A DNA stretch of 64,000 nt from Alteromonas sp. C1M14 (GTDB taxonomy: Bacteria > Pseudomonadota > Gammaproteobacteria > Enterobacterales > Alteromonadaceae): NCBI RefSeq assembly GCF_018860965.1, contig NZ_JAHKQF010000013.1:157721-221720 (forward strand), written 5' to 3'. Position 1 is the stretch's first letter. Each line of letters begins with the position of its first letter. A program made the translations under genes and the position numbers. Shown here piece by piece: positions 7,863-18,591 of this stretch. The notes under the pieces are model-generated. The model made no database searches, was not told the DNA's origin, and was given only the letters and a program-made list of their open reading frames with translations.

Positions 7863-8918
7863 CTACCCGCTTTTTTGCGGAGACAAATTACACCGTCTGA
7901 GGGTGTCCTGCCAAAGGGCGACATGTTCACGTATGGCGTGCTCATAGGCACGAAAGTCATCCTCGGTGTTCGCTTTTATATACTGTTTAAAGGTGGGGGC
8001 AATATCAGGTGAAGACAACAAGGTGTGCCAAATAGGTTGTAACTGATAATGGTACTGATTCAGTACACTGGCCACAGGCTGAATTTTTTCGATAAAAAAC
8101 AGATAAAATACATTACGAACAATTTCTGCCTGTTCGGATGCCCGTCCATCGGGGCAAGAGAGGCCGGCAAGTGGCGCACGTAGTTGTGCTGTTAGCGAGG
8201 ACAGGCCCTGGGTGAGTAAGCGCTGGGTTCGCCAAATTTTAGCCGGTAACCGGGCCGATGAAATAATTTTAAGTTGGTTGTTTAATTCATGCAGTGAAAA
8301 CCGTTCTTTTCCGTCCGGCAACGGGGCGTCAGGTAACGTTGATAAATAAGATAATGCGGTAATACTGGCCCGGGCATCAGGATTATTTTGTGCTTTTAGT
8401 AAGTGTGGGCTTTGGGAAAACGCCAAACGGGTTTCCTCACTAAGCTGAATCAGATTTGCCCACATGGCGTGACGTTGGTCTAATTTTTGTTGTCTCCATA
8501 TGCCCATTTGCTCAGCCAGATCAGACTGCTTGTTGCTTAGTTGTTGAGCGCAATTATCAAGTGCGTTGATAACGTCCGTTTCGTAGGCCCAACGGGCCGC
8601 TTCTTGTTGTTGCTTGCCTAACCCGGTGTTGCGTTCAGCGACGAGGGTGGACAGCTGACAAGAACGCAGCGCGTAAAAATCGTTTAAATCGATGGTAATA
8701 CTGTCGATGTTATTGATTAAGGTTTGCCGCGCCGGATAGGCATGGGGAGGTAAGGGGGAAGGCATGGTTAACGGAGTATCAAGCACGCGGGACAAGCGGG
8801 TGGCGTACTCATCCAAATCATCATCAACGGATAAAGAGAATACGCAACCGGTAAGTATTAGCGCACTAAACAGCAGTAACCACGAGATAAGCTGGGGGAA
8901 TGGACGTTGACTATGCAT
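7863..8918 (-). CDS. DUF3080 family lipoprotein
   Basis: This 351-aa envelope protein starts with a lipoprotein signal peptide whose lipobox LTGC places the lipidated cysteine at residue 25. The mature part begins DDDLDEYATRLSRVLD and is helical and Gln/Leu-rich. It resembles DUF3080, a family found mainly in Alteromonadales and Pseudomonas relatives, of unknown function. In-frame starts exist upstream at 8981 and 9059, but only the start at 8918 puts the hydrophobic segment in normal signal-peptide position. It is divergent from thrS. A compact hairpin overlaps its stop codon (CCGC-AAAAAA-GCGG). Confidence 0.75.
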   Translation of the reverse strand: MHSQRPFPQLISWLLLFSALILTGCVFSLSVDDDLDEYATRLSRVLDTPLTMPSPLPPHAYPARQTLINNIDSITIDLNDFYALRSCQLSTLVAERNTGLGKQQQEAARWAYETDVINALDNCAQQLSNKQSDLAEQMGIWRQQKLDQRHAMWANLIQLSEETRLAFSQSPHLLKAQNNPDARASITALSYLSTLPDAPLPDGKERFSLHELNNQLKIISSARLPAKIWRTQRLLTQGLSSLTAQLRAPLAGLSCPDGRASEQAEIVRNVFYLFFIEKIQPVASVLNQYHYQLQPIWHTLLSSPDIAPTFKQYIKANTEDDFRAYEHAIREHVALWQDTLRRCNLSPQKSG

Positions 8919-9053
8919 GGAAGAACTGCTGCCCCTTAATGTGTTACTAGGCCGGTAGGAAAACGGTATGAAAAGTTTCATGTAAACCGGCCTTGTCTGT
9001 TCATAAACACCATTGATGGATATACAATTGTGGTTTCTCTCTGCAATAGAGCA

Positions 9054-9081
9054 TTGCACACTGAGCGTAAGTCGTTATAAT
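9054..9081 (+). promoter_or_regulatory. Sigma-70 promoter of thrS
   Basis: TTGCAC (9054-9059) and a perfect TATAAT (9076-9081) are separated by 16 bp. The start of transcription would be near 9088, giving a leader of about 115 nt before thrS. Confidence 0.7.
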
Positions 9082-9095
9082 TCTTTGCTCTTTAA

Positions 9096-9115
9096 CAGAT
9101 GCAAGTAGGCATCTG
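9096..9115 (+). promoter_or_regulatory. thrS leader hairpin 1
   Basis: CAGATGC and GCATCTG form a perfect 7-bp stem with loop AAGTAG. It would lie at the 5' end of the thrS transcript. In E. coli, thrS is controlled by ThrRS binding to tRNA-like leader hairpins, so this may be part of such an operator. Confidence 0.5.
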
Positions 9116-9165
9116 TATTCTCTAGTTCAGCCCTTTTAAAGGTTGTTTTTAACATTTTTTCGCAA

Positions 9166-9186
9166 GTGGCGCAGAGTAGGCGTCAC
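9166..9186 (+). promoter_or_regulatory. thrS leader hairpin 2
   Basis: GTGGCG and CGTCAC pair with one G-U wobble around a 9-nt loop, ending 17 nt before the thrS ATG and so close to its ribosome site AGGA. A second operator arm for translational autocontrol is possible; the stem is short and may be chance. Confidence 0.35.
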
Positions 9187-9203
9187 CACTGTAAGGATAA
9201 CTC

Positions 9204-11120
9204 ATGCCTGTAATTACCCTTCCTGACGGAAGCCAACGCGCTTTCGATTCTACCGTTTCTGTACTTGATGTTGCCGCTGATATTGGTCCGGGCTTAGCGA
9301 AAGCCACCATCGCCGGTCGCGTCAACGGTGAGCTGGTAGATGCGTGTGATCCCATTGACCAAGACGCTTCGTTGCAAATCATTACCGCTAAAGATAGCGA
9401 TGGGCTGGAGATTATCCGTCATAGCTGTGCACACTTAATCGGCCATGCTATCAAACAACTTTGGCCCGATGCAAAAATGGCCATAGGTCCAGTTATCGAT
9501 AACGGCTTTTACTACGATGTGGATATGGAGCACAGTCTTACTCAGGAAGACTTGCAAAAGTTAGAAAAACGCATGCTAGAGTTGGCGAAAACAAACTATG
9601 GCGTAGTGAAGAAAAACGTCAGCTGGCAAGAAGCCAGAGATACCTTTGAAGCACGGGGCGAAACCTACAAGATGGAAATTCTCGACGAGAACATTCCTAA
9701 AGATTCCCAACCCGGCTTGTATCATCACGAAGAATACATTGATATGTGTCGCGGTCCTCATGTACCCAACATGAAGTTCTGTCATCACTTTAAATTAATG
9801 AAGGTGGCGGGTGCCTATTGGCGCGGAAACAGCGATAACAAAATGCTGCAACGCATTTACGGCACGGCATGGGCAGACAAAAAGCAATTAAAAGCGTATT
9901 TGCAACGTTTAGAAGAAGCAGAAAAGCGTGACCATAGAAAAATAGGTAAAGCCCTCGATTTATTTCACTTCCAAGACGAAGCGCCAGGCATGGTATTTTG
10001 GCACAGCGACGGTTGGTCTATTTACACAGAATTAGAATCGTTTATCCGTGGTAAATTGCGTGAGTACGATTACGGCGAAGTAAAAGGCCCATTAATGATG
10101 GACCGCTCGTTGTGGGAAAAGTCGGGTCACTGGGATAAATTTGGCGATGCCATGTTCACCACTGAATCAGAAAAACGTGAATATGCCATCAAACCCATGA
10201 ACTGCCCAGGTCACGTGCAAATATTTAATCAAGGCTTAAAGTCTTACCGCGACCTGCCACTTCGTATGGCTGAATTTGGCTGTTGTCACCGTAATGAACC
10301 ATCAGGTGGCTTGCACGGACTCATGCGCGTACGTGGCTTTACCCAAGATGATGCTCACGTATTTTGTACCGAAGAACAGATCCTTGATGAAGTCGGTAGT
10401 TGTATCGACATGGTCTACGACGCCTACAATACGTTTGGTTTTGAAAAAATCGTTGTCAAACTATCAACGCGACCTGAAAACCGCGTAGGTAGTGATGAAA
10501 TTTGGGATAAATCTGAAGCCGCGTTGGCAGAAGCACTAAATCAGAAAAATATTGAATTTAGTTATTTGCCGGGCGAGGGCGCATTCTACGGGCCTAAAAT
10601 CGAATTTACCCTGCACGATTGCTTAGATCGAGCATGGCAGTGCGGGACAGTACAGCTTGATTTCTCCATGCCAGGCCGTTTAGGGTCAACTTATGTGGCA
10701 GAAGACGGTGAACGTAAAGTTCCCGTCATGATTCACCGCGCTGTGTTAGGATCATTAGAGCGATTTATCGGCATACTCACTGAAGAATTTGCTGGGTTCT
10801 TCCCACTATGGTTAGCCCCTCAGCAGATGGTAGTGATGAATATCACTGACAATCAGGCCGATTATGTACATGAAACTGTACAAAAATTGCAAAAAAGTGG
10901 ATTTAGAGCAAAGTCTGACTTGAGAAATGAGAAGATAGGCTTTAAAATCCGCGAGCACACGTTAAAGCGTGTTCCTTATATGTTAGTTTGTGGCGATAAA
11001 GAAGTCGAAGCAGGCCAAGTGGCTGTTCGTTCTCGCCGTGGCGATGATTTAGGCACAATGTCTGTGGAAACGTTCATAGAACTGGCACAGAAGGAAATTG
11101 CCGAGAAAACCATTAAGTAA
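9204..11120 (+). CDS. thrS: Threonine--tRNA ligase
   Basis: This 638-aa class II synthetase has the usual bacterial ThrRS layout: an N-terminal TGS domain (residues 1-61), the editing domain with [10 protein letters not shown] near residue 72, the catalytic core and a C-terminal anticodon-binding domain. Core motifs include [34 protein letters not shown] cut here for length as motif 2, and [14 protein letters not shown] as motif 3. It charges tRNA-Thr in the cytoplasm and clears Ser-tRNA-Thr. Length equals the E. coli protein within a few residues. It leads the thrS-infC-rpmI-rplT cluster and has its own promoter and structured leader. Confidence 0.98.
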   Translation: MPVITLPDGSQRAFDSTVSVLDVAADIGPGLAKATIAGRVNGELVDACDPIDQDASLQIITAKDSDGLEIIRHSCAHLIGHAIKQLWPDAKMAIGPVIDNGFYYDVDMEHSLTQEDLQKLEKRMLELAKTNYGVVKKNVSWQEARDTFEARGETYKMEILDENIPKDSQPGLYHHEEYIDMCRGPHVPNMKFCHHFKLMKVAGAYWRGNSDNKMLQRIYGTAWADKKQLKAYLQRLEEAEKRDHRKIGKALDLFHFQDEAPGMVFWHSDGWSIYTELESFIRGKLREYDYGEVKGPLMMDRSLWEKSGHWDKFGDAMFTTESEKREYAIKPMNCPGHVQIFNQGLKSYRDLPLRMAEFGCCHRNEPSGGLHGLMRVRGFTQDDAHVFCTEEQILDEVGSCIDMVYDAYNTFGFEKIVVKLSTRPENRVGSDEIWDKSEAALAEALNQKNIEFSYLPGEGAFYGPKIEFTLHDCLDRAWQCGTVQLDFSMPGRLGSTYVAEDGERKVPVMIHRAVLGSLERFIGILTEEFAGFFPLWLAPQQMVVMNITDNQADYVHETVQKLQKSGFRAKSDLRNEKIGFKIREHTLKRVPYMLVCGDKEVEAGQVAVRSRRGDDLGTMSVETFIELAQKEIAEKTIK

Positions 11121-11206
11121 TTAGGGTATACTCAGCAACTTATTCTAATACTTGCCTGCATGAGAAACAGGCAAGTGTTCGTTATTAATTTTTGGAGGAA
11201 TAGCAC

Positions 11207-11746
11207 ATTAAAGGCGCTAATAATAAGGCTCAGGGCGACAAAGCCCGCATTAATGATGAAATCCGTGCTCGTGAAGTACGTCTTATCGGCAAAGAAGGTG
11301 AGCAAGTTGGTATCGTTTCCCTAGCGGAGGCAATGCAGTCAGCAGCAGAAGCAAGTCTCGATCTGGTAGAAATTAGTCCTAATGCTGAGCCGCCGGTCTG
11401 TAAAGTGATGGACTACGGCAAATTCCTCTTTGAAAAAAGTAAAGCTCAAAAAGAGCAAAAGAAAAAACAGAAGCAAATTCAGGTCAAGGAGATTAAATTT
11501 CGCCCTGGCACTGATGAAGGCGATTACCAGGTAAAACTGCGCAACCTGCGTCGCTTTCTAGAAAGTGGGGATAAGGCCAAGGTAACGATCCGTTTTCGCG
11601 GACGTGAAATGGCCCACCAAGAGATCGGCATTGAATTACTAAACCGTGTTAAAGCGGAATTAGAAGACATTGCCACGTGTGAGTCTTTCCCACGTCGTGT
11701 GGAAGGCCGCCAGATGATCATGGTGCTTGCCCCAATCAAGAGGTAG
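11207..11746 (+). CDS. infC: Translation initiation factor IF-3, ATT start codon
   Basis: IF-3 binds the 30S subunit and monitors start-codon pairing. The frame begins at an ATT (11207) after a strong TTTGGAGGAA ribosome site, giving 179 aa; the first ATG in frame, at 11333, would remove the essential N-terminal domain ([14 protein letters not shown]). Other landmarks are [20 protein letters not shown] and the C-terminal REMAHQEIG. The rare ATT start is conserved in this family and lets IF-3 repress its own synthesis. It follows thrS by 86 nt and precedes rpmI. Confidence 0.97.
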   Translation: MKGANNKAQGDKARINDEIRAREVRLIGKEGEQVGIVSLAEAMQSAAEASLDLVEISPNAEPPVCKVMDYGKFLFEKSKAQKEQKKKQKQIQVKEIKFRPGTDEGDYQVKLRNLRRFLESGDKAKVTIRFRGREMAHQEIGIELLNRVKAELEDIATCESFPRRVEGRQMIMVLAPIKR

Positions 11747-11760
11747 TAGTGGTCTAAAGT

Positions 11761-11785
11761 TTTCAAAGAATCTGCACCTTTGAAA
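11761..11785 (+). promoter_or_regulatory. infC-rpmI intergenic hairpin, possible L20 translational operator
   Basis: TTTCAAAG and CTTTGAAA form a perfect 8-bp stem with a 9-nt loop just after the infC stop codon, in the 116-nt spacer before rpmI. In E. coli ribosomal protein L20 represses rpmI-rplT through RNA structure in this interval. No T-run follows, so it is not a terminator. Confidence 0.5.
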
Positions 11786-11862
11786 CACCCTGCTTCCAAA
11801 CATTAGCCGATGAACAGTGCTGCACGCTGAACGTCGATATTAAACAATGCGGAGTTTTAGCA

Positions 11863-12060
11863 ATGCCTAAAATGAAAACTGTAAGCGGTGCCGCCAAACG
11901 TTTTAAGAAAACGGGTTCTGGCCGCTTTAAAAGCAAACAGTCTCACTTACGTCACATTTTGACGAAGAAGAGTACTAAGCGTAAACGTCACTTACGTGGC
12001 AAAAAACTGGTTCATGATTCTGATACCAAATTGGTTCAGCGCATGTTGCCTTACGTTTAA
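11863..12060 (+). CDS. rpmI: 50S ribosomal protein L35
   Basis: A 65-aa basic protein with the L35 signature [20 protein letters not shown] and the C-terminal RMLPYV, the usual length. It belongs to the large ribosomal subunit. GGAG lies 8 nt upstream of the ATG. It is flanked by infC and rplT exactly as in other gammaproteobacteria, and its translation is expected to be controlled by L20. Confidence 0.98.
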   Translation: MPKMKTVSGAAKRFKKTGSGRFKSKQSHLRHILTKKSTKRKRHLRGKKLVHDSDTKLVQRMLPYV

Positions 12061-12075
12061 GACTTAGGAGACTGA

Positions 12076-12435
<360 letters not shown>

Positions 12436-12469
12436 TTTTTTAACAAATTAAGTTTAAGTTCTTTCGGGA

Positions 12470-12497
12470 AACGGCGAGCAGGATGCTCGCCGTTTTT
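12470..12497 (+). terminator. Rho-independent terminator after rplT
   Basis: AACGGCGAGCA pairs with TGCTCGCCGTT (11 bp, loop GGA) and runs into five T residues. Confidence 0.95.
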
Positions 12498-12590
12498 CGT
12501 TCTAAATCCGCTAGAATTTCTGCGAGTAAACTTGTTCATCGGGTTTAACTAGGGCTAACGACTATTGGCCTTTACCGCTTACCACCTTTA

Positions 12591-13415
12591 TCACGGTGTT
12601 GTCAGGTTTAATCCCTTACTCATAAAGATGTCGTCATAATACAGGCCGCCGTTTCCATAAGGCTGTTTAAGGGGACCCGTATTACAATTTGCTAGAAAGT
12701 ATATCAGCGGTAACGCTCGCTTCATCCTAAAATCAGCGTGTTGATAAACCCGGGTTTGCTGTTCAAATTCGCCGCCTTTAACATAAACGTCGTACACTTG
12801 CCCCCCTTGGCCCTGAGTTTTGTTATTGACCACATACCATATTTCATACCATATACCCGGTAGCAAGGGTTTCCCGTCGACCTTTGTATTTGGATTGTGA
12901 ATGTTGGCGTATTGGCGATACGTGTGATCACTGTCCACTTTTACCATTAACGTGCCGTCATTTTTGTAGCCGTCAGATTCATGTTTATCGGTGACTCTTA
13001 AGGTGGCTTCAAAGGCATCATATCCTTGATCCACAATCTCTTTTGGCATCAGGTTACTTACCCCAAAAGCATGGTTGTTGGGAAAGCTTTGAACGTTTAT
13101 TCGTGTGTATAAGGTCGCGATTTCTCCCACCGCAATAGGTTGGGGAAGGGCTTTAAATGTCAGGGCCTTACGATTTCCCACTACGCCATCTTTTGCCGGT
13201 TTTTTTAACAAAGACTGGTTTTCGTCTTGGTAAACTAATTGTGTGACTTGCGGGCTAGGGATAAAGGGCTGGGTGTTATTTTGGGGGTCTTTAAGGTACC
13301 AACCTTGCAAATCCGTGTGTTCAAAATCGTCCACCATAAGCCATGGGTTGCTAGGCACATAGGTTGCACATGAGGTCAGTAAAAGAGTGTATAAAACGAT
13401 CAAAATGTGGCGCAT
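12591..13415 (-). CDS. Lipoprotein with probable jelly-roll carbohydrate-binding fold
   Basis: This 274-aa protein begins with a short signal peptide and lipobox LTSC, with Cys16 lipidated. The mature region starts MVDDFEHTDLQGWYL, a pattern typical of beta-sandwich domains that open with a (V)DDFE motif, and continues with many aromatic residues and alternating strands (GIWYEIWYVVNN, GGLYYDDIFM at the end). Such domains often bind or cleave polysaccharides, but I see no catalytic signature and assign no activity. It is convergent with rplT across its terminator and divergent from pheS, so it forms its own transcription unit. Confidence 0.7.
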   Translation of the reverse strand: MRHILIVLYTLLLTSCATYVPSNPWLMVDDFEHTDLQGWYLKDPQNNTQPFIPSPQVTQLVYQDENQSLLKKPAKDGVVGNRKALTFKALPQPIAVGEIATLYTRINVQSFPNNHAFGVSNLMPKEIVDQGYDAFEATLRVTDKHESDGYKNDGTLMVKVDSDHTYRQYANIHNPNTKVDGKPLLPGIWYEIWYVVNNKTQGQGGQVYDVYVKGGEFEQQTRVYQHADFRMKRALPLIYFLANCNTGPLKQPYGNGGLYYDDIFMSKGLNLTTP

Positions 13416-13602
13416 TACAGGTTACCCATTGCTGTCACGTTAGATGAACAAAAAATGACATAAGGGCAGCGAGATAGCAATAAGATTGCAAATTGTATAA
13501 AAAGACAAAGAAAATTGGTCAATATCAGAGATATAAGGTAGCCCTCATCACTGCCTGTCGTGTAAACTATTGCCTTTATTTCAGGCTAGCCATCGGGAAC
13601 AA

Positions 13603-14635
<1,033 letters not shown>

Positions 14636-14651
14636 GGCAGGCAAGGTAACA

Positions 14652-17039
14652 ATGAAATTCAGTGAAAAATGGTTAAGAGAATGGGTTAACCCGCAAATTT
14701 CCACCGATGCGTTGTCTGAACAGTTGAGCATGGCCGGTTTGGAAGTGGATGGGGTTGAACCTGTTGCAGCAGAATTTTCTGGTGTAGTGATCGGTGAAGT
14801 TGTGGCATGTGAGCAACATCCCAACGCCGACAAGCTGCGGGTAACAAAAATCAATGTGGGTGAAGACGATTTACTCGACATCGTTTGTGGTGCCCCTAAT
14901 TGTCGTCAAGGATTAAAGGTAGCCGTGGCCAAAGTGGGCGCTGTGTTACCCGGTAATTTTAAAATTAAAAAAGCGAAACTTCGTGGCGAGCCTTCCTTCG
15001 GCATGCTTTGTAGTTTTTCTGAGCTTGGCATGGGTGAAGATCATAGCGGCATTATCGAATTGCCGGATGATGCACCTATTGGCACCGATATTCGCGAATA
15101 TCTAGACTTAGATGACAATATTATCGAGGTGGATTTAACCCCCAACCGTGCCGATTGTCTTGGGATCCGCGGCCTTGCTCGTGAAGTTGGCGTATTAAAT
15201 AGTACCGATGTCAACGAGCCGGAAGTGGCCAATGTCACCCCCACTATTGATGACAAATTGGCTATTACATTAAGTGCACCAGACGCTTGTCCTCGTTATC
15301 TTGGTCGTGTTATTTGCAACGTTAACGTCAACGTTCCTTCTCCTTTATGGTTGAAAGAAAAGCTACGTCGTTGTGGCGTGCGTTCTATCGATCCGGTGGT
15401 AGATATTACCAACTTCGTGCTGCTTGAACTCGGCCAGCCCTTACATGGTTTCAATCTTGATACTATCGAAGGGGGCATCAATGTACGTCTAGCCCATGAG
15501 GGTGAATCACTTACGTTATTGGATGAATCCACGGTTTCCTTAAAAGACAATACCTTGGTAATTGCAGACGACAACAAAGCATTGGCCATGGCGGGGGTTT
15601 TTGGCGGTTTACATTCAGGTGTGACCAGCGAGACCAAACACATTCTGCTAGAAAGTGCCTTTTTCAGCCGTGATGCGATTATGGGCCGCGCGCGCCAATA
15701 TGGTTTGCATACCGATGCATCCCACCGTTATGAACGAGGGGTGGATCCTAAGCTGCAACACAAAGCCATTGAGCGGGCGACAGCATTAATTCTGGATATC
15801 TGTGGCGGTCAACCTGGTCCCGTGGTGGAAGCGGTGAACGATTCAGCCTTGCCCACATCGGCCACTGTGACGCTGCGTAAAGCGCGCTTAAAACGGGTAC
15901 TCGGTATTGATATAGATCCGGTTAAAGTACGGGATATCCTTACTCGACTAGGTCTTGAAGTAGTAGAAAGCCAAGAGGGGTGGACCGCCTCTGCACCAAG
16001 TTATCGCTTTGATATCGCTATCGAAGAAGATTTAATTGAAGAAGTTGCCCGGGTTTACGGCTACAACAACATTCCTAATGAGGCGCCTAAAGGCAGTCTA
16101 ACCATGTTGGACAGTCAGGAGAGTTGTTTACCAGTGGCAAGCTTTAAGCAAATACTCGGTGCCAATGGGTATGTCGAAGCGATTACCTATTCTTTTGTCG
16201 ATCCTAAAGTGCAAAATGCATTGTTTCCAGAACAAAGAAGCATGACTTTGCCTCATCCCATTTCCGCCGATATGTCGGTGATGCGAGTGAGTTTATGGCC
16301 AGGTTTGTTAGGCGCTACGGCCTACAACCAGAAACGTCAGCAAAGCCGAGTGCGCTTGTTTGAAACTGGTTTACGTTTTGTTCCTGACGATAACGCGCCT
16401 AATGGGGTACGACAAGAATCGGTTATTTCCGGCGTTATTGCTGGTAAACGGGAAGAAGAAAGTTGGTTAACAGACGATAATAATGTTGACTTCTTTGATA
16501 TTAAAGGAGATGTTGAGGCTATACTTGCTTTAACAGCAACGAAACAGTCGGTAGAATTTGTTGCAACGTCACACTCGGCACTTCATCCTGGTATGGCAGC
16601 GGAAGTTCGTTTACATAACAAATGCATAGGTTATGTAGGTGCTGTTCATCCACAGTTTGGAAAACAACTGGGTGTAAATGGGCGAGTTTTTGTCTTTGAG
16701 CTTGATCTTAAAGCGATTTCTTCACGTAATTTGCCTGAAGCTTGTGCTGTTTCGAAGTTCCCGGCGAACCGTCGTGATATTGCGATAACGGTGAAAGAAG
16801 AACTTTCAGTGGGCACGATTATTTCTTTTGTAGAAAAAATTGGCGTAAATCAACTAGTTGCCCTAAACTTGTTCGATGTGTATAAAGGGAAAGGTGTGGA
16901 ACCAGGCTTTAAGAGCCTAGCATTGTCCCTTGTACTACAGGATCCTGATAAAACATTGGAAGAAGCTGAAATTCAACAAGCAGTGGATACCGTTGTTAAA
17001 GGGTTAGAGCGTGAATTTGGGGCGGCGTTAAGAGAGTAG
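14652..17039 (+). CDS. pheT: Phenylalanine--tRNA ligase beta subunit
   Basis: This 795-aa subunit has the normal bacterial length and layout: a tRNA-binding EMAP-like domain near residues 40-150 ([15 protein letters not shown]), the B3/B4 editing region with [17 protein letters not shown] sequence, B5 domains, and a C-terminal anticodon-binding FDX-ACB domain ([14 protein letters not shown]). It pairs with PheS, provides editing of Tyr-tRNA-Phe and binds the tRNA. It ends 3 nt before the ATG of ihfA, so the three genes are co-transcribed. Confidence 0.98.
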   Translation: MKFSEKWLREWVNPQISTDALSEQLSMAGLEVDGVEPVAAEFSGVVIGEVVACEQHPNADKLRVTKINVGEDDLLDIVCGAPNCRQGLKVAVAKVGAVLPGNFKIKKAKLRGEPSFGMLCSFSELGMGEDHSGIIELPDDAPIGTDIREYLDLDDNIIEVDLTPNRADCLGIRGLAREVGVLNSTDVNEPEVANVTPTIDDKLAITLSAPDACPRYLGRVICNVNVNVPSPLWLKEKLRRCGVRSIDPVVDITNFVLLELGQPLHGFNLDTIEGGINVRLAHEGESLTLLDESTVSLKDNTLVIADDNKALAMAGVFGGLHSGVTSETKHILLESAFFSRDAIMGRARQYGLHTDASHRYERGVDPKLQHKAIERATALILDICGGQPGPVVEAVNDSALPTSATVTLRKARLKRVLGIDIDPVKVRDILTRLGLEVVESQEGWTASAPSYRFDIAIEEDLIEEVARVYGYNNIPNEAPKGSLTMLDSQESCLPVASFKQILGANGYVEAITYSFVDPKVQNALFPEQRSMTLPHPISADMSVMRVSLWPGLLGATAYNQKRQQSRVRLFETGLRFVPDDNAPNGVRQESVISGVIAGKREEESWLTDDNNVDFFDIKGDVEAILALTATKQSVEFVATSHSALHPGMAAEVRLHNKCIGYVGAVHPQFGKQLGVNGRVFVFELDLKAISSRNLPEACAVSKFPANRRDIAITVKEELSVGTIISFVEKIGVNQLVALNLFDVYKGKGVEPGFKSLALSLVLQDPDKTLEEAEIQQAVDTVVKGLEREFGAALRE

Positions 17040-17042
17040 ATT

Positions 17043-17342
17043 ATGGCATTGACCAAAGCCGAAATGGCTGAACACTTATTCGAAAAACTGGGTATTAATA
17101 AAAAAGATGCTAAGGATTTGGTAGAAGCTTTTTTTGAAGAAATTAAGGAAGCTTTGGAATCCGGTGAACAAGTGAAGTTGTCCGGTTTTGGTAATTTTGA
17201 CCTGCGTGATAAAAATGAACGTCCGGGGCGAAATCCGAAAACCGGTGAAGACATTCCAATTAAAGCTCGACGGGTGGTAACTTTTCGCCCAGGGCAAAAG
17301 CTGAAAAGCAGAGTAGAAAACTCTAAACCACCCACAGAATAG
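17043..17342 (+). CDS. ihfA: Integration host factor subunit alpha
   Basis: A 99-aa DNA-bending protein of the HU/IHF family: [17 protein letters not shown] at the start and the DNA-contacting arm [14 protein letters not shown] followed by [11 protein letters not shown]. The heterodimer partner IhfB is not in the window. It lies immediately behind pheT, as in E. coli, where IHF also feeds back on the pheST operon. A strong terminator follows. Confidence 0.98.
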   Translation: MALTKAEMAEHLFEKLGINKKDAKDLVEAFFEEIKEALESGEQVKLSGFGNFDLRDKNERPGRNPKTGEDIPIKARRVVTFRPGQKLKSRVENSKPPTE

Positions 17343-17383
17343 CTTTTCAGTACTTTTAAGACCGAATTTTCCTCGCTATTTGT

Positions 17384-17418
17384 AAAAAAGGCAACGCCTC
17401 TCGCGTGTTGCCTTTTTT
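17384..17418 (+). terminator. Rho-independent terminator after ihfA
   Basis: AAAAAAGGCAAC pairs with GTTGCCTTTTTT across an 11-nt loop; the A-run and T-run make it potentially bidirectional. Confidence 0.93.
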
Positions 17419-17544
17419 ATCTATTTCGTATGTCTAACATCTAGACGGCGTCTTTTTCCTTTCGGTGACTTATGACCTATTTGCAAATTTTAGGTCGGTA
17501 TTTTATCGTAACGTGTTCAATCCTTGGGTTTTTACGGAGCAGTA

Positions 17545-18102
17545 ATGAAAAAAACGGGGTTAATCCTAGTTTTATTAGCATGTATAGTCGGCGGCTATTT
17601 TATTTACCTAGCAAAGGTATCTTCAAGCCACGAAGAAGAGGCTATCGTTCCTTTTACGGTGATGGATATTCTTCATGCCACGGACCTTGAACAAGGTGTT
17701 AAGAAAGGGGTCCAGAACAATGACGACGAGGTCATTACATCGTGGTTAGAAAAGGCCCAAGATGTGGCTGAGCAAGCCGGACTGGCTGAGAGCGATGTAG
17801 AGTATTTGCATTCCGACCAAGCGAAAGATTATGTGGTATTTAATGCTAAACGTCAGTTGTTTAACGATGAATTTGAGCAGCGCTATTACGCTTTACAGGA
17901 TATCGAAGCGCTTAAAGTGAAGTACCCTGAAGCCAAAGACCTTTTTGCTAAAGCCGAGACGTTACTTGCCAAGCGAGATCAGATCATTAATCAAATCGCG
18001 CTAACCTTATCTAATGGGAAGAGCCCCGACGATGATGATATTGCCGCGGCAAAAACCTTATGGCAACAACGTTATCAAGGGTCGGAACAACACCAAGAGT
18101 AA
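17545..18102 (+). CDS. Membrane-anchored hypothetical protein
   Basis: I do not recognise this 185-aa protein. Residues 4-24 (TGLILVLLACIVGGYFIYLA) form one membrane segment after two lysines, so the remainder is predicted to be periplasmic. The rest is acidic and helical, with a likely coiled segment around DEFEQRYYALQDIEALKVKYPE cut here, and an Asp-rich linker DDDDIAAAK near the end. GGAG lies 6 nt before the ATG at 17545. It stands alone between the ihfA terminator and the convergent ybaK gene. A cleaved secreted form cannot be excluded. Confidence 0.65.
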   Translation: MKKTGLILVLLACIVGGYFIYLAKVSSSHEEEAIVPFTVMDILHATDLEQGVKKGVQNNDDEVITSWLEKAQDVAEQAGLAESDVEYLHSDQAKDYVVFNAKRQLFNDEFEQRYYALQDIEALKVKYPEAKDLFAKAETLLAKRDQIINQIALTLSNGKSPDDDDIAAAKTLWQQRYQGSEQHQE

Positions 18103-18124
18103 TAGAATCCCTTTAGCTCAGGCT

Positions 18125-18589
18125 TTACACGAGAGGGGAAAATTGTGCTCGGGTAAGGCGTTGTAAATCTGTTGGTGCTAATTTTATTTCCAAGCCCCGT
18201 CTGCCGGCACTGACATGTATAGCAGGCAAAGACTCTGCACTGTCATGAATAAAGGTTCGTAGGGCTTTTTTCTGACCTAGAGGGCTGACCCCACCTAATA
18301 CATAGCCGCTGGATCGCTCAACCCGTTCGGGATTAGCCATAGCGGCTTTTTTCACTCCTGCTGCTTTAGCTAGTGCCTTGGTGTTGAGTTTGTCGCTAAC
18401 GGGAACAAGCCCTACCACTAACTCTTTAGTATCCAGTTCAGCGATGAGTGTTTTGAATACGGTGTTTGCATCCAGTCCAAGTTTGTCACTGGCCTCTAAA
18501 CCGTATGAGGGAGCATCCCCATCGTGATGGTATTTAAGCACCTCGTGGACGATTTTGTGCTTTTTCAATAGCAGGATAGCCGGTGTCAT
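18125..18589 (-). CDS. ybaK: Cys-tRNA(Pro)/Cys-tRNA(Cys) deacylase YbaK
   Basis: A 154-aa YbaK/EbsC domain protein that hydrolyses mischarged Cys-tRNA-Pro made by ProRS. Family landmarks are the N-terminal TPAILLLKKHKI, VFKTLIAEL, and YVLGGVSPLGQKK with the invariant glycine loop; the active-site lysine is expected in VFKTL. It starts almost on the stop codon of the CsiV-like gene and is the last gene of the mfd operon. Length and motifs agree with the E. coli enzyme. Confidence 0.93.
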   Translation of the reverse strand: MTPAILLLKKHKIVHEVLKYHHDGDAPSYGLEASDKLGLDANTVFKTLIAELDTKELVVGLVPVSDKLNTKALAKAAGVKKAAMANPERVERSSGYVLGGVSPLGQKKALRTFIHDSAESLPAIHVSAGRRGLEIKLAPTDLQRLTRAQFSPLV

Positions 18590-18591
18590 TG

